A DNA stretch of 15,222 nucleotides, from NCBI GenBank assembly GCA_009786625.1, contig WQRT01000032.1:3487-18708 (forward strand), in the 5' to 3' direction. Of the stretch, positions 1 through 5,973 are shown piece by piece. The notes under the pieces were generated by a model that was not told where the DNA came from, made no database searches, and worked only from the letters and a program-made list of their open reading frames with translations. How positions within the stretch are numbered: position 1 is the first letter of the stretch; each line of letters opens with the position of its first letter. The DNA is from Treponema sp. Lineage in GTDB: Bacteria > Spirochaetota > Spirochaetia > Treponematales > Breznakiellaceae. Position numbers and translations under genes: made by a program.

Positions 1-96
1 CAAAATACGGTAAGACTCCTTCCTCCTTACATTATATCCGACGCGGAAATTGAGCAGGGGCTTTCCGTTTTAACCGAGCTTCTCGATACAGTCTAA
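1..96 (+). CDS. argD: Class III aminotransferase, C-terminal fragment (probable acetylornithine aminotransferase)
   Basis: Only the last 31 codons are in the window; the gene begins upstream. The reading frame from base 1 to the TAA at 94-96 gives a C-terminus with the core RLLPPYIISDAEIEQGL. This closely resembles the 'RLLPPLIIsxeEIdegl' tail of PLP-dependent class III aminotransferases of the ArgD type, which transfer an amino group between glutamate and N-acetylglutamate semialdehyde in arginine synthesis. The PLP lysine and the rest of the active site lie outside the window, so the substrate (acetylornithine, ornithine or succinyl-diaminopimelate) cannot be settled here. The next gene starts 14 bases after the stop, so the two are probably co-transcribed. 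Confidence 0.68.
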   Translation, partial: QNTVRLLPPYIISDAEIEQGLSVLTELLDTV

Positions 97-110
97 AGGG
101 GAGGCATGAA

Positions 111-320
111 ATGGATGAAATAATACTTAAAACAAGAGGAATGTTTTGTGAACATTGCAAGAGAGCGGTCACAGACAGCCTTGAGAATTTGGGCGGCGTA
201 GAAGATATCGAAATTGATTTAAAAGAAGGAACAATTTCTTTAAAATACGCTCCCAATATTACAACGCTTCAGGAGATAAAAGACGCGGTTACAGACGAAG
301 GCTACGATGTAATCGGCTGA
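111..320 (+). CDS. Heavy-metal-associated (HMA) domain protein, CopZ/MerP-like
   Basis: This 69-residue protein is a single HMA domain. The metal-binding loop is GMFCEHC at residues 10-16, so Cys13 and Cys16 are the expected ligands for a soft metal such as Cu(I), Hg(II) or Zn(II). The 'G-YDV' ending near residues 64-67 matches the end of the ferredoxin-like fold. Family members act as small cytosolic metallochaperones that hand metal to P-type ATPases. No ATPase, metal regulator or resistance gene is visible nearby; the upstream neighbour is an aminotransferase, so the partner is unknown. The start is supported by AAGGGGAGG at 95-103, 7 bases before the ATG. The ATG at 106 hits a stop after five codons. 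The gene ends three bases from the convergent thiolase gene, and I see no hairpin terminator between them. Confidence 0.85.
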   Translation: MDEIILKTRGMFCEHCKRAVTDSLENLGGVEDIEIDLKEGTISLKYAPNITTLQEIKDAVTDEGYDVIG

Positions 321-323
321 TCA

Positions 324-1094
324 TCATTCGCTAAGATAATCAATTTTGCCATTCCCAAGCGCTTTCAGTATACGCCTTTTGATGTCTGCGGATTCATCGG
401 GATATGGAGATGCGTTATCTGATATGTCTCCCGTAAAACACGCGATGCGCCGTCTTATGTCTTTGCGGTTTGAGTTCTGCCCGTAAGGACAAGTGCAGGC
501 GGCTTTAAGAATGTCATTTTCCGCGGCGCAGGCGATGATTTGCTTTTCTTCGAGTAACGCAAGCGGCCTTATAATGCTTACGGGATATTTACGATAATTT
601 AAAATGACAGGCATAGTAAGAAGCGTTCCCTTTGAACAGAGATTCATAAAAAATGTTTCTAAGATGTCATCAAGATGATGACCTAAAGCGATCTTGTTAT
701 ACCTGTTTTCCACCGCGTACTTTAAAAGTTCCGTTCTTCTTTGGGTGGAACACCAGTAGCAGTTCATTTTCTCGCCGTTTTTTAACCTGCCTGTTACAGG
801 GACAAAAAGATCTGTAAATTTTATTTCCCACTGTTCAAGCCTTTGGCAAAGAATTGATTTTTTACAACAAGCGCAAAAATCGGTACTAATATGCAAAGCG
901 GAAAGTTCATAATCAAATTTAAGCGCCTTTCTTATTGCAGCTAACGTCCATGCAAGAACGCTTGAATCTTTTCCCCCTGAAACGGCGATTAATACGCGGT
1001 CGCCTTCCTTTATAAGTTTTCTTTCCATTACAGTCTTAACAGTCAATTTTTTTACGATTTCACAAGCGGACGTTTTTCTAAAAAACCTGTTCAT
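324..1094 (-). CDS. ttcA: TtcA-family tRNA sulfurtransferase (putative tRNA 2-thiocytidine-32 synthase)
   Basis: This is a PP-loop ATPase. The nucleotide-binding SGGKDS motif lies at residues 39-44. A CYWC pair (Cys112, Cys115) plus Cys202 in CTCPYGQNSNR match the three cysteines that hold the Fe-S cluster in TtcA. IALGHHLDDILETFFMNL (135-152) aligns with the E. coli TtcA 'IALGHHRDDILQTLFLN' block. TtcA activates cytidine 32 of the tRNA anticodon loop with ATP and replaces O2 by sulfur. At 256 residues the protein is shorter than E. coli TtcA, mainly at the C-terminus. It also has an extra cysteine group at 74, 76, 77 and 83 (CACCKKSILC) that I do not recall from E. coli TtcA, so its exact tRNA target could differ. 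The gene follows the QueH-TcdA fusion after 9 bases and its ribosome site (GGGGATAGAG) is supplied by the tandem heptamers there. Confidence 0.8.
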   Translation of the reverse strand: MNRFFRKTSACEIVKKLTVKTVMERKLIKEGDRVLIAVSGGKDSSVLAWTLAAIRKALKFDYELSALHISTDFCACCKKSILCQRLEQWEIKFTDLFVPVTGRLKNGEKMNCYWCSTQRRTELLKYAVENRYNKIALGHHLDDILETFFMNLCSKGTLLTMPVILNYRKYPVSIIRPLALLEEKQIIACAAENDILKAACTCPYGQNSNRKDIRRRIACFTGDISDNASPYPDESADIKRRILKALGNGKIDYLSE

Positions 1095-1121
1095 CTCTAT
1101 CCCCTAACCCCTATCTCCTAT
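1094..1121. repeat. Four tandem heptamers across the queH-tcdA stop and ttcA start
   Basis: Read on the minus strand, 1121 to 1094 consists of four adjacent 7-mers: ATAGGAG, ATAGGGG, TTAGGGG and ATAGAGA. They encode the last residues of the fusion protein, contain its TAG stop (in TTAGGGG), provide the G-rich ribosome site of ttcA, and the last base is the A of the ttcA ATG. The units are degenerate, so this may be an old expansion or chance G-richness. Confidence 0.6.
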
Positions 1122-2396
1122 TTCCTTCTTCAAAACAAGACTTGCAAGCAGTAACCCCGCGGTTGCGGTAACTGTTACAATGCTCCCGTTTACAGAACGG
1201 CACGAAGAGTCATCTTCCTGAGTTTTGGGAAGCAGTTCATTCGAGAAAACCGTAATAAAATCGCCGCTGAAGCCTCTCTTACGAAGCCCATGTCTTACAA
1301 GACGCGCAAGCGGACAGCCTTCTGTTTTCCAGACAGAAGCGGCTTTGATCCGTGAGGGATCGAGTTTAAAAGCCATTCCCATGGAAGAATAAAGCGTGAC
1401 TCCGGCTTTGCTTGCCGTTTCTATCAGGTCTAGTTTAGATTTAAGCGAATCGATCGCGTCAATTACATAGTCCGCGTTTTCAATGCCGAAGATTTGCGCG
1501 TTATCACGGCAGAAATAATTATCCCAAGCCGTTACCTGACACTCAGGATTTATTTCCAAAAGCCTTTTTTTTAAGGCAGACGCTTTAGCTTGTCCGATTG
1601 TAAGGGATGTAGCTTCCACCTGCCTGTTTATATTTGAAGCGCAAATTGTGTCATGATCTATAATGCCTATGTTACCAACACCGCAGCGGACAAGAGCCTC
1701 GGCGGTCCAGCTTCCAACGCCGCCCGCTCCGAAAATTAAAACCTTTATGCGCGATAATTTCTCAAGCCCTTCTTTGCCTGTCAGAATCGATAAACGCTCA
1801 AAAAGCGGCGAATGTGTTATATGAAATGACAAATTTTTTTTATTATTTATTACGCCTTTATCACCTGCCGCTTTTTTATATCTTTCTTCCTCGCTGAAAA
1901 TACATCCGCAGTATTTTTGCATATACATTTTTTTTTCACGCGCCAGGGACTGGCCTTCGCGGAAAAGCGGGCGGAAATCCCTGTAAAGAAATTCTATTTT
2001 TTTTTCGGCAGCTATTTCTTCTCCTATTTTTTTAATAGCGTCATGATCCTGATACGGGCTTATTAAAAGGGTAGTGCTGAACGCGGTGAAATTATTTTGC
2101 GCCGCAAAAGAAGCGGTTTTTTCAAGGCGTAATGAATAACATTTTTTACATCTTTCATTTATGCGATCTAAGGTCTCTTTTAGAAAAAAACGAAGACCGT
2201 AATCGTTTACAGAATCCAGTTCAAGTTTTTCGTTAGCTGCAAACTCAAGTAAACAGTCATAGCGCGTTTTGTATTCTGTAAATGGGTGAATGTTCGGGTT
2301 ATACCAGAATAGATGAGGATCAATTCCTTCGCCGCGGAGGTATTTGACGCATGATACGGAGCAGGGAGCGCAGCAGCAGTGCAAAAGCAGTTTCAT
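1104..2396 (-). CDS. QueH-TcdA fusion: epoxyqueuosine reductase plus tRNA threonylcarbamoyladenosine dehydratase
   Basis: One 430-residue ORF joins two tRNA-modifying enzymes. Residues 1-175 are a QueH domain (DUF208): HCCCAPC at 6-12, CKKCY at 83-87 and YCGC at 162-165 supply the cysteines for its iron centres. QueH reduces epoxyqueuosine to queuosine at wobble position 34. Residues 190-428 are a ThiF/E1-like TcdA (CsdL) domain: the nucleotide loop GAGGVGSW (223-230), NINRQ (255-259), DAID (313-316), CPLARLVRHGLRKRG (361-375) and a hydrophobic C-terminal helix (405-422). TcdA uses ATP to cyclise t6A37 to ct6A. The linker is about 15 residues with no stop, frameshift or internal start that I can see, so the protein is probably made as one chain. 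The ATG fits the short N-terminus typical of QueH. An extended -10 sits so close that the message may be leaderless. The gene ends in the heptamer array before ttcA. Confidence 0.88.
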   Translation of the reverse strand: MKLLLHCCCAPCSVSCVKYLRGEGIDPHLFWYNPNIHPFTEYKTRYDCLLEFAANEKLELDSVNDYGLRFFLKETLDRINERCKKCYSLRLEKTASFAAQNNFTAFSTTLLISPYQDHDAIKKIGEEIAAEKKIEFLYRDFRPLFREGQSLAREKKMYMQKYCGCIFSEEERYKKAAGDKGVINNKKNLSFHITHSPLFERLSILTGKEGLEKLSRIKVLIFGAGGVGSWTAEALVRCGVGNIGIIDHDTICASNINRQVEATSLTIGQAKASALKKRLLEINPECQVTAWDNYFCRDNAQIFGIENADYVIDAIDSLKSKLDLIETASKAGVTLYSSMGMAFKLDPSRIKAASVWKTEGCPLARLVRHGLRKRGFSGDFITVFSNELLPKTQEDDSSCRSVNGSIVTVTATAGLLLASLVLKKEIGDRG

Positions 2397-2402
2397 GTCA
2401 CT

Positions 2403-2411
2403 ATTATATCA
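2403..2411 (-). promoter_or_regulatory. Extended -10 promoter of the queH-tcdA gene, probably leaderless
   Basis: The minus strand reads TGATATAAT, a perfect extended -10 (TGnTATAAT). No good -35 sits 16-18 bases upstream; a TTGATA lies 21 bases upstream of the hexamer. Only six bases separate TATAAT from the ATG, so the expected +1 is the A of the start codon (2396). There is no AGGAG-like ribosome site, which agrees with a leaderless mRNA. The 80-bp gap between priA and this gene (2397-2476) holds nothing else I recognise and no clear terminator for priA. Confidence 0.6.
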
Positions 2412-2476
2412 AAACAGGGTTAAAAAATATATCAATGCGGCGCAATATTGTATTTTTAACACAGGCAATAATCAGG

Positions 2477-4471
2477 CTACAACATGCTTACAGGGTCTAC
2501 ATCAACTTCAAGATAAGTTTTAGCGTCTCTTTTTTTTTCATAACGAGAGAACAACTCCTTTGCCGCCGGATGAATAATGTTCATCGAAGGGCCGCGCAGG
2601 ATTAATTGCTTTCTGTAATTATCGTTTATTACGCCGATTGGACATTCGGCGGGACCGAGCATATCGCATCCTGCGGGAATCAATGGCCTTGCGATGGAAG
2701 CAAGTCTTGATACTGCTTCCTGTGCGCGGCTGTCGTCCTTCGCGCGGATCACAAAACGGATCAACCTTGAAAAAGGCGGAAAACCGAGCGCTTTTCTTTG
2801 CACAAGCTCGGCGTTGAAAAAACCGTTTACATCAAGAGCGCATGAATGAGCTATAACAGGATCGTCCATTCTCAGCGTTTGTACAATTACTTTACCGTCC
2901 GTAAAATATCTTCCCGCGCGGCCTGCGACCTGCACAATCAGGGAGAATGTCCTTTCCGCGGCGCGGAAATCAGGCAGATGAAGCCCTGAATCAGCGAAGA
3001 TAACGCCGACTAAACGCACTCCGGGAAAGTTAAGCCCCTTAGCTACCATCTGCGTCCCCAGTAAAATGTCTATCACTCCCTCTTTAAAAAGGGTTAGAGC
3101 TTCTTCAAGGCCGCCTTTTTTCGCCGCCGTGTCGGCGTCAACACGGCGTACCCGCAGATCAGGAAAAGTACTTTTCACTTCTTCCTCGATCATTTCCGTG
3201 CCGAAACCGCGGAAACCGGCTTTAACGGAACCGCACTTGGGGCATGAGTCGGAAGGAGATTCGCTGTAGCCGCAGTAATGACAGATACATTTTCCGCGGC
3301 TTTTGTGGTAAGTAAGAGATACGGAACAGCGGCGGCACAGAAGTTCCCATCCGCAATCCGGGCAGTAAAAGAAATGGGCGAATCCTCTTCTGTTTAAAAA
3401 GAGGATGCTCTGCCTTCCCATTAAAGCTGTGGCTTTGATCTCGTCTTTTAATTCTTTTGTAAGGCATCCTTCCGTACGGTTCAGGCTGACAGGTTTTATA
3501 TCAGGCATTTTACCGCCTGATAACCGCCGTGATAATGAAAGTCGCGTAACAAGTCCTTCTGACATGAGCTTCCACGCTTCTGCCGAAGGAGTAGCAGATC
3601 CCATAACAAGACGCGCTCCTTCCGTTGTACAGCGGCGGATAGCGACCTGCCTGGCGTGGTAACGCGGCGTGTTACCCGATTTATACGAGCCGTCATGTTC
3701 CTCGTCAATAATTACAAGGCCGAGATTCTGCACAGGAGCGAAAACCGCGCTGCGCGGGCCGACAACTATCTGCGCTTCTCCCCTGCGGATTCTCATCCAT
3801 TCTGCAAGACGCGATGAAGGACTCATCCCCGAATGAAGCATCGCCGCCTGCGAGCCGAAACGGTTTCCGATCATCAATGACGTTTGATGCGTAAGAGAAA
3901 TTTCCGGCACAAGATAAATTACAGTCTTTCCCTCATCGATTATTTTTTTCGCGCTGCGGATAAAAACTTCCGTTTTCCCGGAACCTGTTACGCCGTAAAG
4001 GTAGAACATCGCGGGCAGCGGCGGATGCGGTTTATCCTTTGGAAATTGTTTTATTTCGGATGTGATTAATTTAACCGCAGCTTCCTGTTCGTCCGATATA
4101 ACGAGCGATTCACCGTTTTCTGCGCCGCTTCCCAATATATCGGGAACTATCATTTTTTTGCCTGACGGGATCATTGCGCATAACGCCTGTCCCGTGCCGC
4201 AAAGGTAATAATCCGCCATCCATGAAGCGGTTTGTAAATCATTAATGTCGAATAACGGCTCTGCGTCAACTACGCGTCTTATTTTTTTAATTGAATCTTC
4301 CGCTACGCCTTGCGGGGGTTCACTCCGGCCGCGTATTATATATCCAAGACAATCCCTTCTGCCGAAAGGCACCATCGCGCGTTTTCCCGCGGCCGCTTCT
4401 TTTTTATCATCAATGCGGTAGGTAAAAGACTGCTGTGAAGGAATATCAAAAACAAGATCGAAGAAATCCAA
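2477..4471 (-). CDS. priA: Primosomal protein N' (PriA), replication-restart helicase
   Basis: PriA recognises stalled or D-loop forks, unwinds DNA 3'-5' and reloads the replisome. Numbered from the TTG at 4471 (664 residues): an N-terminal DNA-binding part (FDLVFDIPSQQSFTYRI near the start), Walker A YGVTGSGKT (159-167), Walker B DEEH (256-259), GSATPS (291-296), eight zinc cysteines in four pairs (370/373, 379/382, 397/400, 410/413) and the helicase C-lobe with the QVAGRAGR block around 514-521. All domains are present; E. coli PriA is slightly longer. Start choice: an in-frame TTG at 4492 would overlap the glycosylase gene by 20 bases and lacks a ribosome site. The TTG at 4471 has GGGGGA just upstream, follows the glycosylase TAA by one base and gives a normal PriA N-terminus. 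No ATG start fits. Probably co-transcribed with the glycosylase. Confidence 0.95.
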   Translation of the reverse strand: MDFFDLVFDIPSQQSFTYRIDDKKEAAAGKRAMVPFGRRDCLGYIIRGRSEPPQGVAEDSIKKIRRVVDAEPLFDINDLQTASWMADYYLCGTGQALCAMIPSGKKMIVPDILGSGAENGESLVISDEQEAAVKLITSEIKQFPKDKPHPPLPAMFYLYGVTGSGKTEVFIRSAKKIIDEGKTVIYLVPEISLTHQTSLMIGNRFGSQAAMLHSGMSPSSRLAEWMRIRRGEAQIVVGPRSAVFAPVQNLGLVIIDEEHDGSYKSGNTPRYHARQVAIRRCTTEGARLVMGSATPSAEAWKLMSEGLVTRLSLSRRLSGGKMPDIKPVSLNRTEGCLTKELKDEIKATALMGRQSILFLNRRGFAHFFYCPDCGWELLCRRCSVSLTYHKSRGKCICHYCGYSESPSDSCPKCGSVKAGFRGFGTEMIEEEVKSTFPDLRVRRVDADTAAKKGGLEEALTLFKEGVIDILLGTQMVAKGLNFPGVRLVGVIFADSGLHLPDFRAAERTFSLIVQVAGRAGRYFTDGKVIVQTLRMDDPVIAHSCALDVNGFFNAELVQRKALGFPPFSRLIRFVIRAKDDSRAQEAVSRLASIARPLIPAGCDMLGPAECPIGVINDNYRKQLILRGPSMNIIHPAAKELFSRYEKKRDAKTYLEVDVDPVSML

Positions 4472-4472
4472 T

Positions 4473-5204
4473 TTATCCCCCGGATTCTTCAATTTTTGAT
4501 CGGAGAAGTTTTAAATCTTCCCATGCCGGGCGTTTGTACTCGTCGCTGTGTAAAAGCGCGGAAGGATGATATGTAACAAGAAGCGGGATAACAGCGCCGT
4601 CAATTTTATACTCTGTAAATTTTCCGCGAAGTTTTCCAACTCTGTCTGTTGTTTTAAGAACATTCTGCGCCGCGACATTTCCGACAAGAAGGATGAATTT
4701 TGGTTTTAAAAAAGAAATCTGCCTTTGAAGAAAATTAGCGCAGGACGCGGATTCTTGCGGATGCGGATCGCGGTTGCCGGGCGGCCTGCATTTAACCACA
4801 TTCGCGATAAAACAATTTGTTGTACGAGAGAGATCGATAGAGGAGAGCATTTTATCAAGAAGTTTTCCGGCATTACCGACAAAAGGCCTTCCCTGCGCGT
4901 CTTCTTCCGCTCCCGGTCCTTCCCCGATTACAAGAACAAGAGGATTTGCCGCCCCTTCGCCGGGAACCGCGTTTTTTCTTGTTTCCCCTAAAGGGCAATT
5001 CTTGCAGCCACGGATCTCATCCGCTATCTGTTCAAGAGAATCATCCTTAACAGAAACGGTTTTACCGTCAACAGTAGGAGGAATATCATCAAATTGATAA
5101 TCAATTTTTTCGCTTATATACCCGGAGCCGAGAAAATCCCCTGCAACATGAAGAAAACCGGCGATTTTTTCCTTATCAGCGGAAGTCATATCATCATTCA
5201 ACAT
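4473..5204 (-). CDS. Family 4 uracil-DNA glycosylase (4Fe-4S)
   Basis: The enzyme removes uracil from DNA after cytosine deamination or dUTP misincorporation, starting base-excision repair. Numbering below counts from a TTG one codon upstream (5207). Motif 1 is GEGPGAEEDAQGRPFVG (95-111) and motif 2 is HPSALLH (214-220), both typical of family 4 (Udg4, UdgA). Cys68, Cys71, Cys140 and Cys156 are spaced as the four ligands of the 4Fe-4S cluster. A 60-residue N-terminal extension precedes the CKNC motif; such extensions vary in the family. I start at the ATG at 5204 rather than the adjacent TTG; the ribosome site is weak (AAAGAT). A 12-bp perfect palindrome, ATCAATATTGAT (5203-5214), overlaps the start. 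The gene is divergent from nrdR and abuts priA, forming a repair and restart pair. Confidence 0.92.
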   Translation of the reverse strand: MLNDDMTSADKEKIAGFLHVAGDFLGSGYISEKIDYQFDDIPPTVDGKTVSVKDDSLEQIADEIRGCKNCPLGETRKNAVPGEGAANPLVLVIGEGPGAEEDAQGRPFVGNAGKLLDKMLSSIDLSRTTNCFIANVVKCRPPGNRDPHPQESASCANFLQRQISFLKPKFILLVGNVAAQNVLKTTDRVGKLRGKFTEYKIDGAVIPLLVTYHPSALLHSDEYKRPAWEDLKLLRSKIEESGG

Positions 5205-5283
5205 CAATATTGATCTTTAAACAAGGCTTATCAAACTAATCAAACATCGATTATTTAATGATTGATCAAACCTACACAAAATA

Positions 5284-5292
5284 TGGTATAAT
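5284..5292 (+). promoter_or_regulatory. nrdR promoter P1 (extended -10)
   Basis: TGGTATAAT is a perfect extended -10 (TGn plus TATAAT at 5287-5292). A partial -35, TTGATC at 5262-5267, lies 19 bases upstream. Transcription would begin near 5299, giving a leader of about 94 bases that contains all the NrdR-box-like sites. Confidence 0.55.
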
Positions 5293-5295
5293 GTG

Positions 5296-5328
5296 TTGAC
5301 AGGCACGCTATATATACGGTACTATAAT
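5296..5328 (+). promoter_or_regulatory. Second possible nrdR promoter P2 around NrdR box A
   Basis: A perfect TTGACA (5296-5301) is followed by a perfect TATAAT (5323-5328), but the spacer of 21 bases is too long for a normal sigma-70 promoter. With an 18-base spacer the -10 would be TACTAT (5320-5325). Either way, NrdR-box-like site A falls between the two elements, where a bound repressor would block polymerase. Confidence 0.4.
5305..5320. promoter_or_regulatory. NrdR box-like site A
   Basis: ACGCTATATATACGGT matches 13 of 16 positions of the published NrdR consensus aCaCwAtATaTwGtgt as I recall it. It lies in the spacer of the P2 promoter. NrdR with bound deoxyadenosine nucleotides represses ribonucleotide reductase genes through such boxes. 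Confidence 0.6.
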
Positions 5329-5340
5329 TTAAGTTTAGAT

Positions 5341-5356
5341 ACGCTATATGTGGGGC
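5341..5356. promoter_or_regulatory. Weak NrdR box-like site B
   Basis: ACGCTATATGTGGGGC keeps the left half and centre of the NrdR consensus but has a poor right half. It repeats the ACGCTATAT of site A and lies only 14 bp from site C, closer than two NrdR oligomers would normally bind, so it may be a decayed copy. Confidence 0.35.
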
Positions 5357-5370
5357 GCTATATATAGCGG
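5355..5370. promoter_or_regulatory. NrdR box-like site C (perfect palindrome core)
   Basis: The 14-bp core CGCTATATATAGCG (5356-5369) is its own reverse complement and keeps the CTATATATAG centre of the NrdR box. It sits in the nrdR leader, 31 bp centre-to-centre from site D. That is three helical turns, a spacing typical for NrdR box pairs. Confidence 0.65.
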
Positions 5371-5385
5371 ATGGAGAAAAAAGTA

Positions 5386-5401
5386 ACACTATATGCGTTG
5401 T
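5386..5401. promoter_or_regulatory. NrdR box-like site D overlapping the nrdR start codon
   Basis: ACACTATATGCGTTGT has a perfect left half of the NrdR consensus (ACACTATAT) and a partial right half. The ATG at 5393-5395 lies inside it, so one sequence serves as operator and as the first codons for Met-Arg-Cys. Confidence 0.55.
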
Positions 5402-5854
5402 CCACATTGCGGAACCATTGAAGATAAGGTGATTGAATCGAGAACTCTTGCAAACGGCGATGCCATCCGCAGGCGCAGGGAATGTATAAGCTGCAGTTAC
5501 CGCTTTACAAGCTATGAGCGGATCGACGAAAGACAATTCATGGTTGTAAAGAAGGATTCAAGGCGTGAACCGTTTGACAGGCAGAAGCTGGAAAGGGGGG
5601 TTGTCCGCGCTCTGGAAAAAAGACCTTTTTCGCAGATGGAAATTGAAAATCTTGTTAACGAAATTGAAGATGAAACGGCGATTTTAAGCAAGGGCAGCGG
5701 AGAGATTTCGACATCAACGATAGGAAATCTTGTTTTGGAAAGACTTGAGAAGCTGGATAAAGTGGCGTATATCAGATTCGCGTCGGTGTATAAACATTTT
5801 AACGATATGAATGAGTTTTTACAGGAAATAAATAATGTAAAGGTACAGACTTGA
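5393..5854 (+). CDS. nrdR: Transcriptional repressor NrdR
   Basis: NrdR senses ATP/dATP through an ATP-cone and represses ribonucleotide reductase genes. The 153 residues match the normal family length. The zinc ribbon has Cys3, Cys6, Cys31 and Cys34 (MRCPHC and CISC), with an arginine-rich RRRREC run before the second pair. The ATP-cone spans about 49-139, opening with FMVVKKDSRREPFDRQKL and containing the conserved VAYIRFASVYKHF (124-136). The start is fixed by the invariant MRCPxC N-terminus. The ribosome site is poor: the nearest GGAG (5373-5376) lies 16 bases upstream, so translation may be weak by design. No ribonucleotide reductase gene is in the window, so its main targets lie elsewhere. 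The box cluster in its own promoter predicts autoregulation, and the divergent glycosylase-priA operon could share that control. Confidence 0.96.
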   Translation: MRCPHCGTIEDKVIESRTLANGDAIRRRRECISCSYRFTSYERIDERQFMVVKKDSRREPFDRQKLERGVVRALEKRPFSQMEIENLVNEIEDETAILSKGSGEISTSTIGNLVLERLEKLDKVAYIRFASVYKHFNDMNEFLQEINNVKVQT

Positions 5855-5861
5855 GGTTATT

Positions 5862-5901
5862 TGCCGGTTTGGGCAGGGGTTCCGTCAGGAAAAACCGGCA
5901 C
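5862..5901 (+). repeat. Inverted repeat just after nrdR
   Basis: TGCCGGTTT (5862-5870) is the exact reverse complement of AAACCGGCA (5893-5901), a 9-bp stem with a 22-base G-rich loop, 7 bases after the nrdR stop. A second short repeat, TTTCCC/GGGAAA (5904-5909 with 5918-5923), follows. No U-run follows the large stem, so it is not a typical terminator by itself. It may stabilise the 3' end or be part of a small RNA. Confidence 0.45.
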
Positions 5902-5932
5902 TTTTCCCCTTAAAACGGGAAATTACTTTTTG

Positions 5933-5962
5933 GCCGTGTGGAGTTTTTCACACGGCCTTTTT
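5933..5962 (+). terminator. Rho-independent terminator of nrdR
   Basis: GGCCGTGTG (5933-5941) pairs perfectly with CACACGGCC (5949-5957) across a 7-base loop, followed by TTTTTCTTT. It is a strong intrinsic terminator on the plus strand and separates nrdR from the glycosyltransferase gene. Confidence 0.9.
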
Positions 5963-5973
5963 CTTTAATCCTC

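Noticed and set aside
1094..1121. G-quadruplex at the heptamer array
   Set aside because: The minus strand has only two GGGG runs with weaker flanking G pairs, so a stable four-tract quadruplex is not supported.
4472..4492. Upstream TTG start for PriA at 4492
   Set aside because: No ribosome site there; the TTG at 4471 is preceded by GGGGGA and fits the usual PriA N-terminus.
4774..5097. A 107-codon plus-strand open frame over the uracil-DNA glycosylase
   Set aside because: Antisense to conserved glycosylase motifs; its translation shows no domain and it has no start signals.
5208..5392. Replication origin suggested by the AT-rich repeats and palindromes
   Set aside because: No TTATCCACA-like DnaA boxes are present, and the repeats are better explained as NrdR boxes in a divergent promoter.
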